From contig JAWKLJ010000002.1 of NCBI GenBank assembly GCA_041392805.1, positions 387,001 through 451,000 of the forward strand: DNA of 64,000 nt, in the 5' to 3' direction. Both the position numbers and the translations under genes were made by a program. Positions 1-9,366 of the stretch are shown piece by piece. How positions within the stretch are numbered: position 1 is the stretch's first letter; every line of letters begins with the position of its first letter. Below the pieces are notes generated by a model. That model did no database searches. It was not told where the DNA came from and was given only the letters and a program-made list of their open reading frames with translations. Source of the DNA: Saprospiraceae bacterium. Its GTDB lineage: Bacteria > Bacteroidota > Bacteroidia > Chitinophagales > Saprospiraceae.

Positions 1-49
1 AACGTTAATATAGTTCAATAAAAATTTTACAATCAATAACATTATTCTA

Positions 50-3040
50 ATGAAAAAAAGCACCTTATTATTAGCCATTTTCTGTCTATGCTTGACAGGA
101 AATGTATGGTCCCAAACGGTTAGGGGGACTGTTACAAGTGCGGAGGGAGAGACGCTGATTGGCGTAAATATTTTAGAAAAAGGAACCTCCAATGGTACGA
201 TAACCGACATTGATGGATCCTATTCTATCAATATCAGTTCTTCCGAGGCCGTACTCGTATTCTCTTATACGGGATTTACCCCTGAAGAAGTAGCCGTTGC
301 CGGTAGAACGACGGTAGATGTTAGCCTTGTTCAGGGTATTGCCATAGATGAGATCGTTGTAACGGCACTGGGTATTGAAAGGGAGAAAAGCTCTCTTACC
401 TTCGCCCAGCAAACGGTTGACGGAACTGACCTCCTTAAGGCGCGGGATATAAACTTCCTGAATAGTTTATCTGGCCGAGCTGCTGGTGTGGAGATCAAGA
501 AAAGTTCCTCAGGGCCAGGGGGGTCCACAAGGGTCGTATTGCGAGGTGATAAATCATTAAGTGGCAATAGTGAACCACTATTTGTGATCGATGGTATCCC
601 AATGGCCAATAACAGGGGCCCACAACCTGGTATGTGGGACGGGGTTGACGGCGGAGACGGTATGTCTCAAATCAACCAGGATGATATTGAAAGCATCACG
701 GTACTGAAGGGCTCAAACGCTGCGGCGCTATACGGTAGCCAGGGAGCCAACGGTGTCGTTTTGATCACGACTAAATCTGGTCAGGAAGGAAAGGCCAAGG
801 TCAGTGTCAGCTCCGGCCTTACTATGGAAAACATACTGCTTAAACCGGACCTGCAATTCAAATACGGCAGCACGAATGGAACAAAGGAAAGCTGGTCCAA
901 GACCCCTGGCAATTTCGCCAGTAACTACGTGGATGACTTTTTCCAGACCGGATACAACCAGATTAATTCCGTTTCGATCAGTGGTGGAACGGCCAAAACT
1001 AAAGCCTACTTTTCTTTTGGCAATGTAAATGCCCGAGGTATTTATCCTCAAAATACCTATGAGCGATATAATGTTACTTTCAAGCAATCCACCAAATTGC
1101 TCAACGATAAACTGACGATCGGCTCAAGTGTTATGCTATCTGATGAGACATCAAATAACCGTCCTCGTGCCGGCTATTATGATAATCCGCTTACAGGTCT
1201 TTATATGTTTCCAAGAGACCGAGATTTCGAATCTTTCAAAAACAACTATGCGACCCTTGATCCGAATAGGAACGTAGAGGTGCAAAATTGGTTTGTGATC
1301 GATCACCATCAGTCCAATCCTTACTGGTTGCTTAACAGAGAGACTCAGCTCCACGGAGCCAAACGAATGATCGGAAGTGTGAACCTGGATTATCAATTTA
1401 ATGAGAAATTGAGTGTATCGGTCAGGGGTAACTACGATTTTGCTTCAAGAGTCCGGGATGAACAACAATCTGCTGGAGGAAACACCACTACTGTACATCC
1501 AAATGGTAGTTGGACCTACGCAAAATATACAGACGAACTGATCTATACGGATGCGATCCTGAAATACGCTGAAAATTTGGGCGATTTTAACCTCAACTTC
1601 GTCGCTGGTACCAGTTACCAGAAAACTGTTTCTGGTTTGGGTGTAGCAGTTGATGGAAGCGCCCAGAATGGCTTATTGTTCGCTAATGAATTCTATTTCC
1701 AGAACTTACCGCCCAATGTACAGGTCCAATCTACCTTAGGTGGCAGACTAGTCAAACAGGCCGTGTTTGGAAACGCAACCCTTGACTATAAGCAAATGAT
1801 TTACCTTGATCTATCAGGTCGTAACGACTGGGCTTCTTCTTTGGCGGGCACTGGGAACCAATCCTATTTTTACCCATCCATAGGAGCGTCGGCTATTCTT
1901 AGCAAAATCATTGCGCTACCTGAAGTCGTTACTTTTGCCAAAGTACGCTATTCAAATACCCGAGTAGGTAATGAGGTGCCGTTCAACAGGGTTTTCCCTC
2001 AGAATACCATCGCTGCTTCTGGTGGTGTTAACCGCAATACACAGCAACCTTTTGATAACTTGAAACCTGAGATCATCACCAGTAATGAAATAGGTACCAA
2101 CTGGCGCTTTTTTGATGATAGATTTGGATTTGACTTCACCTATTATAATACCGTTAGTACCGATCAATTTATTAGCTTGCCAGCACCTTCTGGTTCTGGA
2201 TTTACCAGCTATTTTGTCAATGCAGGTAAGATCGTTAATAAAGGGATTGAGTTGACGGTGGATGTCACTCCTATTTATACCCGTAAACTCTTATGGACTT
2301 CTTCTTTTAACTTCTGGTCAAATGAGAATGAAGTAGTGGAAATGCACCCTGATTTGGCTGCAGTTAATACCGGTGCATCAGAAGGATATGGGTCACGATT
2401 TGAAACAGGCGGATCGATTGGAGATGTGTTTGTATTTAAATACCGTAGAGATGATCAGGGTCGAATTATGCTGGCTCCTAACAACGGCGTACCTTTGAAA
2501 ACGGCAGTACAGGAATTGGCCGGTAACTTAAATCCTGATTGGAGTTTGGGTTGGAGCAATAATTTCACCTTTGGAAAATTCGGTTTGAATTTTGTTGTTA
2601 ATGGAAAATTCGGAGGTGTTGCCTTCAGCCAAACAGAATCAATGCTTGATGGCGCTGGTGTATCACAAAGAACGGCTGATGCCAGAGATGCTGGTGGTGT
2701 AACTGTTAATGCTTCAAAAGATGGTGCGGCGGTAACCACCGTAGATGCGGAAACCTGGTTCAGAGCGATAGGTGACAGAAATGGTATTGGAGAAGCCTAC
2801 ATTTATGATAGAACCAATGTTCGATTGACTCAGTTGGCGCTATCTTACAACACCAAGTTATTCAGCCAAAAAGTACCCGTAACGCTTTCACTGGTTGGAC
2901 AAAATTTGTTCTTCCTGCACATCGTAGCACCGTTTGATCCTGAACTAGCGATGAATACTAGCCGTAACAGTGCATCTTTGGATAACTTTAATACGCCTGC
3001 AACCAGAACAATCGGGTTTAATATCAATGTTAATTTTTAA
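50..3040 (+). CDS. SusC/RagA-family TonB-dependent outer-membrane transporter
   Basis: This is the beta-barrel half of a SusCD-type nutrient-uptake complex in the outer membrane. A signal peptide (residues 1-22, ending WSQ) is followed by a carboxypeptidase-regulatory-like domain (about 23-105), the SusC linker motif EIVVTALG, a plug domain with the family sequence LFVIDGIPM near residue 180, and a long barrel. The protein ends in phenylalanine (NVNF), as outer-membrane barrels usually do. Its 996 residues are normal for the family. The SusD partner starts 21 bases downstream, so the two are surely one transcript. No glycoside hydrolase, protease or sigma/anti-sigma pair is visible beside them, so the substrate cannot be told. 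Only 49 bases of upstream sequence are in the window. Confidence 0.96.
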   Translation: MKKSTLLLAIFCLCLTGNVWSQTVRGTVTSAEGETLIGVNILEKGTSNGTITDIDGSYSINISSSEAVLVFSYTGFTPEEVAVAGRTTVDVSLVQGIAIDEIVVTALGIEREKSSLTFAQQTVDGTDLLKARDINFLNSLSGRAAGVEIKKSSSGPGGSTRVVLRGDKSLSGNSEPLFVIDGIPMANNRGPQPGMWDGVDGGDGMSQINQDDIESITVLKGSNAAALYGSQGANGVVLITTKSGQEGKAKVSVSSGLTMENILLKPDLQFKYGSTNGTKESWSKTPGNFASNYVDDFFQTGYNQINSVSISGGTAKTKAYFSFGNVNARGIYPQNTYERYNVTFKQSTKLLNDKLTIGSSVMLSDETSNNRPRAGYYDNPLTGLYMFPRDRDFESFKNNYATLDPNRNVEVQNWFVIDHHQSNPYWLLNRETQLHGAKRMIGSVNLDYQFNEKLSVSVRGNYDFASRVRDEQQSAGGNTTTVHPNGSWTYAKYTDELIYTDAILKYAENLGDFNLNFVAGTSYQKTVSGLGVAVDGSAQNGLLFANEFYFQNLPPNVQVQSTLGGRLVKQAVFGNATLDYKQMIYLDLSGRNDWASSLAGTGNQSYFYPSIGASAILSKIIALPEVVTFAKVRYSNTRVGNEVPFNRVFPQNTIAASGGVNRNTQQPFDNLKPEIITSNEIGTNWRFFDDRFGFDFTYYNTVSTDQFISLPAPSGSGFTSYFVNAGKIVNKGIELTVDVTPIYTRKLLWTSSFNFWSNENEVVEMHPDLAAVNTGASEGYGSRFETGGSIGDVFVFKYRRDDQGRIMLAPNNGVPLKTAVQELAGNLNPDWSLGWSNNFTFGKFGLNFVVNGKFGGVAFSQTESMLDGAGVSQRTADARDAGGVTVNASKDGAAVTTVDAETWFRAIGDRNGIGEAYIYDRTNVRLTQLALSYNTKLFSQKVPVTLSLVGQNLFFLHIVAPFDPELAMNTSRNSASLDNFNTPATRTIGFNINVNF

Positions 3041-3061
3041 GCATATAGAATAATAGAACTT

Positions 3062-4648
3062 ATGAAAAAGATAAGCTTATTTAAATATTTATTCCTCATC
3101 GTGTTATTCGTCGGTTGTACGAAAAACTTTGATGAAATAAATACCAATCCGTATCAAATTTCGGATGAGTCTTTAAGGCAAGATAACAATCACGTAGGGG
3201 CTTTTTTCCCAACCATGCTAAATAACATTTTTGGGGATCAAATCGAGCACAACCTCGCACACGAATCTTTCGTACGCCACTTGGGTACACCAACTCCATT
3301 CGTTGGGGGCGTCAATAACACGACGTATTATATCCGATGGAATACCTACTGGAACCGCGTTTATGGTTCCATCTTTGCGCCAGCCAGACAGGTACTACAA
3401 ATTGCAGAGGCGGAAAAGAATGAGGTATTCGTCGCATGGGCAAAATTACTTCGGGTTTTGGCAGCTTCCAGGCTTTCCGCTTATCACGGACCGATCATCT
3501 ATACCAATTATGGATCTACGGAAAAGACCATCCTTTATGATAGTGAAGCAACCCTTTACAATACCTGGTTCGCTGAATTGGATGAGATCGTAGATGGCTT
3601 CAGCGCTAATACCAGTTTTGCTGGTATGGCCAAATTTGACGATAGCTTTGGCGGCGATGTTAACGCCTGGATCAAATTGGCAAATAGCATGCGCTTGCAA
3701 CTGGCTATGCGTATTTCTAAAGTAAACCCCGCGTTGGCAAAGACCCAAGGCGAAAAAGCTATTGCAGCTCCTGGAGGCTTGATTTCTACCACGGATGACA
3801 ACTTTTTAATTAAAAACTACGATGGCTTCTTCAGACCTGCTCGAATCTGTTTTGGATGGGGAGATACTCGTATGAGTGCCACCATGGAGTCTGTTTTAGG
3901 TGGATACAAAGACCCTCGGGTTTCGAAGTATTTTGATCCTGCTACAGATGCTGCTGTATATGCTGACCATCAAGATTTTCCATATAAAGGTATCAGAAAT
4001 GGTGCGCTTTTGGTTGCCAAAGATGACCGACTTTCTTTTTCAACGATCGCTTCTATCTTTAACAACAATGGCTATCCGAAAAGGAGATGTTTTACCTCTA
4101 GTGAAACGCATTTCCTTTTAGCTGAAGCTGCACTTCGTGGCTGGGCTGGTGCGGGCTCTGCTCAGGAGCACTATGAAACGGGCGTAAGAGAGAGTTTTGC
4201 AGAGTGGGGCGCCGGAGGCGTAGATGCCTATTTGCAGCAAGACGCAACCTTCCTACCGCTTGATTACAACGATCCTAAAGCAGATGGTGATATCAACGAT
4301 TTTGTGAGCAGAATTAAAGTGCCTGTAAAATGGGATGAAGGAGAAGACAGAGAGGTGAAATTAGAGAAGATCATGACTCAAAAATGGTTGGCTGCTGTAC
4401 ATAATACCATTGAAATCTGGGTGGATCACCGCAGAACGGGTTATCCTAAACTGCCTTATAACTACAAAAATGACAGTAATTCGGATTGGGGTGTTATTCC
4501 TGCCGATGATTTCCTAAGACGTATGCCTTTTGTAAATGGGGAGCGCAGCAATAACGCTGCTGGCGTAGCAGACGCTACCTCAAAACTGGGCGGTCCTGAT
4601 GAAATCGGAACCAAACTTTGGTGGGATACAGGTGGACCAAACTTCTAG
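3062..4648 (+). CDS. SusD/RagB-family nutrient-binding outer-membrane lipoprotein
   Basis: This surface lipoprotein would cap the SusC barrel encoded just upstream and bind the substrate. The N-terminus is a lipoprotein signal with the lipidated cysteine at residue 19 (LFVGC), followed by the typical KNFDEINTNP start of the SusD-like_2 group. The body has the helical, TPR-like composition of the family, and motifs such as THFLLAEAALRGW near residue 350 and KWLAAVHNTIEIWVDHRRTG near 440 are characteristic. The length of 528 residues is typical. It is followed by a strong intrinsic terminator, which closes the two-gene operon. Confidence 0.95.
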   Translation: MKKISLFKYLFLIVLFVGCTKNFDEINTNPYQISDESLRQDNNHVGAFFPTMLNNIFGDQIEHNLAHESFVRHLGTPTPFVGGVNNTTYYIRWNTYWNRVYGSIFAPARQVLQIAEAEKNEVFVAWAKLLRVLAASRLSAYHGPIIYTNYGSTEKTILYDSEATLYNTWFAELDEIVDGFSANTSFAGMAKFDDSFGGDVNAWIKLANSMRLQLAMRISKVNPALAKTQGEKAIAAPGGLISTTDDNFLIKNYDGFFRPARICFGWGDTRMSATMESVLGGYKDPRVSKYFDPATDAAVYADHQDFPYKGIRNGALLVAKDDRLSFSTIASIFNNNGYPKRRCFTSSETHFLLAEAALRGWAGAGSAQEHYETGVRESFAEWGAGGVDAYLQQDATFLPLDYNDPKADGDINDFVSRIKVPVKWDEGEDREVKLEKIMTQKWLAAVHNTIEIWVDHRRTGYPKLPYNYKNDSNSDWGVIPADDFLRRMPFVNGERSNNAAGVADATSKLGGPDEIGTKLWWDTGGPNF

Positions 4649-4666
4649 TAGTGCTTAATTAGTGCT

Positions 4667-4711
4667 AAAATGGCTAACCCATTCTTCTGAATGGGTTAGC
4701 CATTTTTTTTT
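4667..4711 (+). terminator. Intrinsic terminator of the SusCD operon
   Basis: A perfect stem of about 16 base pairs (AATGGCTAACCCATTC pairing with GAATGGGTTAGCCATT) around a TTCT loop is followed by a run of T residues. It begins about 20 bases after the SusD stop codon. The A-run on the 5' side could also make it work for minus-strand transcription arriving from the 4815-5111 gene. Confidence 0.92.
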
Positions 4712-4814
4712 GATTGGTAGTTAGAGAGAAGATGTCGGAGGAGAGCTCAAAATCTGGTATTTGTATTTTAGATATGGATTGAATATTAGCATTAATCACT
4801 ATATGAACTGTCTT

Positions 4815-5111
4815 CTACCATGCCGTTTTGTGTCCAATTGCTGCCAGAATAGAACTCATCTTGACCAAATCCAGTGAAACCGGTTCGGACTCACAATTGG
4901 CGATTTTTTTTATCTCTTGCAGATCGTCTGTCAATTGCCCCAAAGTTAAGTGGGCTGGATCATGATAAGGGTCATATAGTTCATCTGTATCTATTGACCA
5001 ATAATAGTCCACCGAACCGATTTCGATCATATCCCCTTTTTGGTTACGTAGTTCTTGCAACAGGTTTATCAGCGCCCTTTCTATTTCATTTATATCGACT
5101 TGTAAGCCCAT
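4815..5111 (-). CDS. Small hypothetical protein (98 aa)
   Basis: I do not recognise this protein. It is acidic (IETALINLLQELRNQ-like helices at the N-terminus, many D/E residues) with no signal peptide or membrane segment. I chose the ATG at 5111, which gives an MGLQVDINEIE start, because the upstream gene stops at 5113 and the two are separated by only one base. A TTG seven codons further upstream is possible but would overlap the neighbour. The tight spacing says the two genes are co-transcribed and probably work together. No homology-based function can be proposed. Confidence 0.7.
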   Translation of the reverse strand: MGLQVDINEIERALINLLQELRNQKGDMIEIGSVDYYWSIDTDELYDPYHDPAHLTLGQLTDDLQEIKKIANCESEPVSLDLVKMSSILAAIGHKTAW

Positions 5112-5112
5112 T

Positions 5113-5595
5113 TTAGTTGATGATTTTAACAATGTTGTTGTAAAACGTTTGAATCTCTTTTTCTAAATGAGCAATTCTCGATTGCATGATTTTTTGTTTT
5201 ACCTGCTCATTTGGCGCATTTTTAAGTAATCCCAAATTATCATAATTCATGGGGTTTTGTTTATATTTTTCAAGTTTTTCCACATGTTCAACCATTCTTT
5301 TGTAATTTGATTTCGCAGCCTTATATTCGTTTTTTGATAATCTACCTTTCGCATGTTCGATCTCTTCTTTGATACTTGGTTTATTCTTACCACCCCCTCT
5401 TGTAGAAAAATCTGTATTTTCTTCCTGGACTTGTTCGATAATTTGTTCTACGGTTTCTAAAGAGGTGACCGAATATACAATGTGTGAAGAAAACGCCGTA
5501 AGCATCGACTTTAAGCACCAGAAAGAAAGTAACACCAATACCAAAAGCAATAAAGAGTTGAATGTAAAACTTTTCTTACGTAGAATCAAATCCAT
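5113..5595 (-). CDS. Membrane-anchored coiled-coil hypothetical protein (160 aa)
   Basis: The protein begins with a short basic segment (MDLILRKK) and one strong hydrophobic helix (about residues 12-32, rich in L and V), then an extended charged region (about 45-155) rich in E, K and Q that looks like coiled coil. It would be anchored in the inner membrane with a long periplasmic or cytoplasmic rod; the topology cannot be settled by eye. It is translationally coupled to the 98-residue protein downstream. The family is not recognised. Confidence 0.65.
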   Translation of the reverse strand: MDLILRKKSFTFNSLLLLVLVLLSFWCLKSMLTAFSSHIVYSVTSLETVEQIIEQVQEENTDFSTRGGGKNKPSIKEEIEHAKGRLSKNEYKAAKSNYKRMVEHVEKLEKYKQNPMNYDNLGLLKNAPNEQVKQKIMQSRIAHLEKEIQTFYNNIVKIIN

Positions 5596-5771
5596 TAGTA
5601 GAACGGTTTATATGATAATTTTGACTAAAATACGCTTAATTTTTAATATAACAATTAATGCACTTTTTACGTTCCACTTTTTAGTAGTTTCTGATTCGCA
5701 AATGTCCCCTTGGTTTTCTTGAAATACAGATGTGAATTCGAGACGAGTGATGAATATAGATTCCCCTTTAC

Positions 5772-8700
5772 CTACCTATATTCTATCGTCTGAAGGACAT
5801 GACTATTATTGGCGACCAGGATAATTTCTCGCTTGCCTACCTTGATTGATTTCATGTCTTTGGCGTCATTGGGTGCAAAAAAGCCACTTTCCGCTAGTGG
5901 TGCAGGGACAAATTCGCCTTTCCCGTTCCCTTTTAGCAATAGCCCGACGCCAGCGTCATTGCGAGGCGTTTCTATTTCTGATTGGTATAAGTTTCCTGAG
6001 ATTAGTAAATCTTTGTTTCCATCGAGGTCGTAGTCTTTTATCAGGATATTATTAATGGAAGATACCTGCGCCAAATTGGGCAAGGGCTTGAAATCAAAAC
6101 GGCCATTTCCAAGGTTTTCAACATAGGCGGAAGCAAAGGTTTTAGCCTGCAGGTTTAAGGCTGTATTAAGCGTTGTGCCGTAAATATCTAATAAATTGGA
6201 TTCACCAAATTTTTCGTAGCTATCAAATTCCTTACTCAGGGACGGAATTTGTTGCGTTGAGCAATCTTTGCCACGGACGGGGAAGGGCGTGCCATGTTCA
6301 TAATAACTCAAGACGATGTCCAGGCTTCCATTGTCATCAAAATCATAGCTGTATACCTCAAAAGGTTCTTCTGGGCTGGCTTTGTACTTGTAGTTCAGCC
6401 CAAGGTTGCCTACTACCAGATCCTGGTCGCCATCTCCATCCATATCATCCGCTGATATGGCATAGTACCAGCCATTCGACTCCTCTAGCCCTTCTATGGC
6501 TTCCTTGTCAAAGGTGCCTCCTGCGGATTGAGAAAACAGGGTGACTGGCATCCATTCGCCTACGATGGCCAGATCGTCCATGCCATCCCCATTTTGGTCT
6601 ACCCAACAAGCAGCGGTTACCATCCCCAGTTGGCTAAGGCCAGGGGCTTTGGCTGTCGTAACATCCACAAACTTGCCCCCTTGGTTTTCGAGCAGGTAAC
6701 TATTGGCTGGGTTAGGATATCGCCCTGGTATCAATCTTCCGCCCACAAATAAATCGATATCGCCGTCCTTGTCAAAATCGTTGGGTTTTACGCACGAACC
6801 ACTCGATAAATACGCGGGCAGGGCATTCAGGCTTTTTACAAATTTACCTTTGCCATTGTTGAGGTACAACCTGTCTTGCAATGCCGGATCATCCACTTCA
6901 AATTCATTTCCGCCGCTAACGACAAACAAATCGAGATCTTTGTCGCCATCAGCATCAAAAAACGCTATGCCCATATCTTCACAGGCACGGTCCTCGGACC
7001 AGGCGCCGTTTTCAATGGGGTCAAATCCGCCCTTGCTGTTTTGCAAATATAAAGTACCCGAAAAACCGGCAGCGCCCCCGATAAAAAAGTCTTCTCTTTG
7101 ATCACCATTTACATCACCTACACCGATGCAAGGACCAAACTGTGACATTTTGTGCGGCAAAAGTACCTCCCGAGCATAATCATCGTATTCATTCTCTTTG
7201 TGTAGGGTTTTATCTAAAGTCACAACATCCGACACTTGTTTGAAAATAACCTCGGACGTATTATTGGCCGTTGCCTGATCCGGTTTGGCCTCACTTTGAT
7301 TGACTTCCAATAATTGATTGGCGGTGATGTTCTCCAAAGTGCTGACCGTGCCATCTTGCCATTTAATGACGGCCTTTTCTACTGTAGTTGCTGCGCCTAG
7401 TCCAAAGTGCACGATGTCTTCACTTTTAGACATAAAACCTCTTGCATTGGACACTTGAATAAGCTGCCAGAATTTGTTATCCCGATACAGGGTGACCGTT
7501 GTTCCATAGCTGCTTTCATTATTCGAGGTATTCAGTTTAAACCGAAGGTAGTTGCCCTCCCGATTTTCTACGGCATTGTTTTTGTAGAGCAAGGCTTTTT
7601 CATCCATATTGTTGATGACGAGGTCCAAATCACCATCCATATCAAGGTCGGCATAAGCGGCGCCATTGGATAAGGTGGGCAAGTCCAGGCCCCATTCATC
7701 GACCATTTTCTTGAAGGTATAATCTCCATTGTTTTTGTAAATATAGTTGGCCAACTTGTCGCTCGGCGCCAGTTTGACAAATTCCATGACATCAATAACT
7801 TCTTCGGGGGCTTTGCCCAGTTTTTGTGCTACCCGGTTTAAGCTATCCAGCAAATGATCATACTTGGCCTGAAGATCACTGTAACGGCTGTTGTTTTTGA
7901 CCCCATTTGAAACAAAAATATCTTTGTAGCCATCATTATCGAAATCGGCGAATAAAGGAGCCCAGCTCCAGTCGGTATTGGAAACACCTGCTAATTGAGC
8001 CAGGTCACTAAAGGTACCGTTGCCATTGTTTCGTTGGAGGGTATTAAACATGTATTGGTAGTGTCCCCCTGTCTTTACCTGGTTCCAGAATGCTTCTGGT
8101 TTCATCGCTCCCATGTGGGTCTTTATCCTTTTATGGTCTTCAGCCACCATATCGACCACTAGCACATCCAAAAAGCCGTCATTGTCATAATCAGCCACAT
8201 CACTGCCCATGCTGAAGTTGGAAATATGTTTTGTAGTTTCATATACCTGATCGATAAAGGTGCCATCTTTTTGGTTGATGTAAACATGGTCGGGCACATC
8301 AAAATCGTTTGTGACGTAAATATCCATCCAGGAGTCGTTATTAAAATCGCCAACAGATGCGGAAAGCCCAAAGGCGAAGTTTCTAAGTTTTGCACTGTCT
8401 GTGATGTCTATAAACTTCCCGTTCCCCGTATTTTTATACAACTTATCGCTGAATAACCTGTTGGAAGCCATGGATTTGTCTAATTGGCCACCCACCCCGG
8501 GAATACTTGGTGGCTGATTGACCAGGTACATATCGACCAGGCCATCTTTGTCAAAATCACAAAAAATCGCCTGTATGGAAAAACCCTGGTCAGCTAGTCC
8601 AAAAGATCGAGCACTTTCAGTAAAAGTAAGGTCACCATTGTTCAGATAAAGTTGATTAGCGCTGTGCTCATCCTCCAGGTATACATTGCGACAAACATAA

Positions 8701-9098
8701 ATGTCTTGGTCCCCATCCCTATCAATGTCTACAAACGTAACGCCGCTTGACCACAGTTTATCCTGCGTAATGCCAGCGCTTTTGGAAATGTCCTTAAATT
8801 CAAAATTTCCCAGGTTTAAATACAGCCGGTCTGCTGACTGGTTTCCGGTAAAAAATAGATCAGGTAAGCCATCGTTATTGATATCACCAACAGCCACTCC
8901 ACCACCAGTAATGAACTCAACGTTGATGATATGGTTGTTTTCGCGAGTCTGTACCACATTGTTTTGAAAATCTATGTTAGAATGACTACTTGGTATGAGC
9001 GAAAATAGTTTGCCATCATTTGTGGTCATATCAAAATCCTTTTGACAGCTTCCACAGATCAGCGATAAAATGATTCCTAGTTTATAAAATCTACGCAT
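5772..9098 (-). CDS. FG-GAP/VCBS repeat lipoprotein with central ASPIC/UnbV domain (CRTAC1 type)
   Basis: This is a large secreted lipoprotein (1108 aa) with two blocks of FG-GAP beta-propeller repeats. The N-terminus is a lipoprotein signal with the likely lipidated cysteine at residue 18 (CGSC). Repeats with calcium-type loops such as DINNDGLPDLFF, DIDRDGDQDIYVC and DLDMDGDLDL fill about residues 60-500. An ASPIC/UnbV domain follows (about 525-600, with WQLIQVSNARGF and VEKAVIKWQDG), then a second propeller (about 640-1090). Proteins of this kind are common in Saprospiria and often sit beside SusCD pairs; they are thought to act at the cell surface in binding polymers. It is divergent from the second CRTAC1-type gene at 9367, with a 107-base hairpin element between them. 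Confidence 0.9.
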   Translation of the reverse strand: MRRFYKLGIILSLICGSCQKDFDMTTNDGKLFSLIPSSHSNIDFQNNVVQTRENNHIINVEFITGGGVAVGDINNDGLPDLFFTGNQSADRLYLNLGNFEFKDISKSAGITQDKLWSSGVTFVDIDRDGDQDIYVCRNVYLEDEHSANQLYLNNGDLTFTESARSFGLADQGFSIQAIFCDFDKDGLVDMYLVNQPPSIPGVGGQLDKSMASNRLFSDKLYKNTGNGKFIDITDSAKLRNFAFGLSASVGDFNNDSWMDIYVTNDFDVPDHVYINQKDGTFIDQVYETTKHISNFSMGSDVADYDNDGFLDVLVVDMVAEDHKRIKTHMGAMKPEAFWNQVKTGGHYQYMFNTLQRNNGNGTFSDLAQLAGVSNTDWSWAPLFADFDNDGYKDIFVSNGVKNNSRYSDLQAKYDHLLDSLNRVAQKLGKAPEEVIDVMEFVKLAPSDKLANYIYKNNGDYTFKKMVDEWGLDLPTLSNGAAYADLDMDGDLDLVINNMDEKALLYKNNAVENREGNYLRFKLNTSNNESSYGTTVTLYRDNKFWQLIQVSNARGFMSKSEDIVHFGLGAATTVEKAVIKWQDGTVSTLENITANQLLEVNQSEAKPDQATANNTSEVIFKQVSDVVTLDKTLHKENEYDDYAREVLLPHKMSQFGPCIGVGDVNGDQREDFFIGGAAGFSGTLYLQNSKGGFDPIENGAWSEDRACEDMGIAFFDADGDKDLDLFVVSGGNEFEVDDPALQDRLYLNNGKGKFVKSLNALPAYLSSGSCVKPNDFDKDGDIDLFVGGRLIPGRYPNPANSYLLENQGGKFVDVTTAKAPGLSQLGMVTAACWVDQNGDGMDDLAIVGEWMPVTLFSQSAGGTFDKEAIEGLEESNGWYYAISADDMDGDGDQDLVVGNLGLNYKYKASPEEPFEVYSYDFDDNGSLDIVLSYYEHGTPFPVRGKDCSTQQIPSLSKEFDSYEKFGESNLLDIYGTTLNTALNLQAKTFASAYVENLGNGRFDFKPLPNLAQVSSINNILIKDYDLDGNKDLLISGNLYQSEIETPRNDAGVGLLLKGNGKGEFVPAPLAESGFFAPNDAKDMKSIKVGKREIILVANNSHVLQTIEYR

Positions 9099-9131
9099 GA
9101 ATTTTTTTTGTTTATTACTTTATAATTCTGG

Positions 9132-9237
9132 TTCTTTGACAAATCTCGTGATCTAAAGGCCATCCTAAAAAGAATGCAACATTTCCTCTGGTTGTTTTTG
9201 CTTTCTTTTTATGATTGCCACGAAATTTGTCAAAGAA
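9132..9237. repeat. 107-base long-hairpin element, copy 1
   Basis: The outer arms TTCTTTGACAAATCTCGTG and CACGAAATTTGTCAAAGAA (the latter's outer part ending at 9237) are inverted repeats. An inner, less perfect stem (AAAAAGAATGCAACA against TGTTTTTGCTTTCTTTTT) brings almost the whole element into one hairpin with the loop region TTTCCTCTGGT. It is about 90 percent identical to the reverse complement of copy 2 at 41571-41677 and shares architecture with the more diverged copy 3 at 46157-46263. It lies between two divergent genes. Confidence 0.85.
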
Positions 9238-9366
9238 GTCCTATAAAAAATAGTTCATTTGCGGTGTTCAAATGTAATGAGTTTTTATGGAATAAGAAAA
9301 CGTGGGTTTAAGCTACAATTGTCGGCTAATCTTCGTTTCTTAAGGTGGAGAATAAATTATAAAAAG

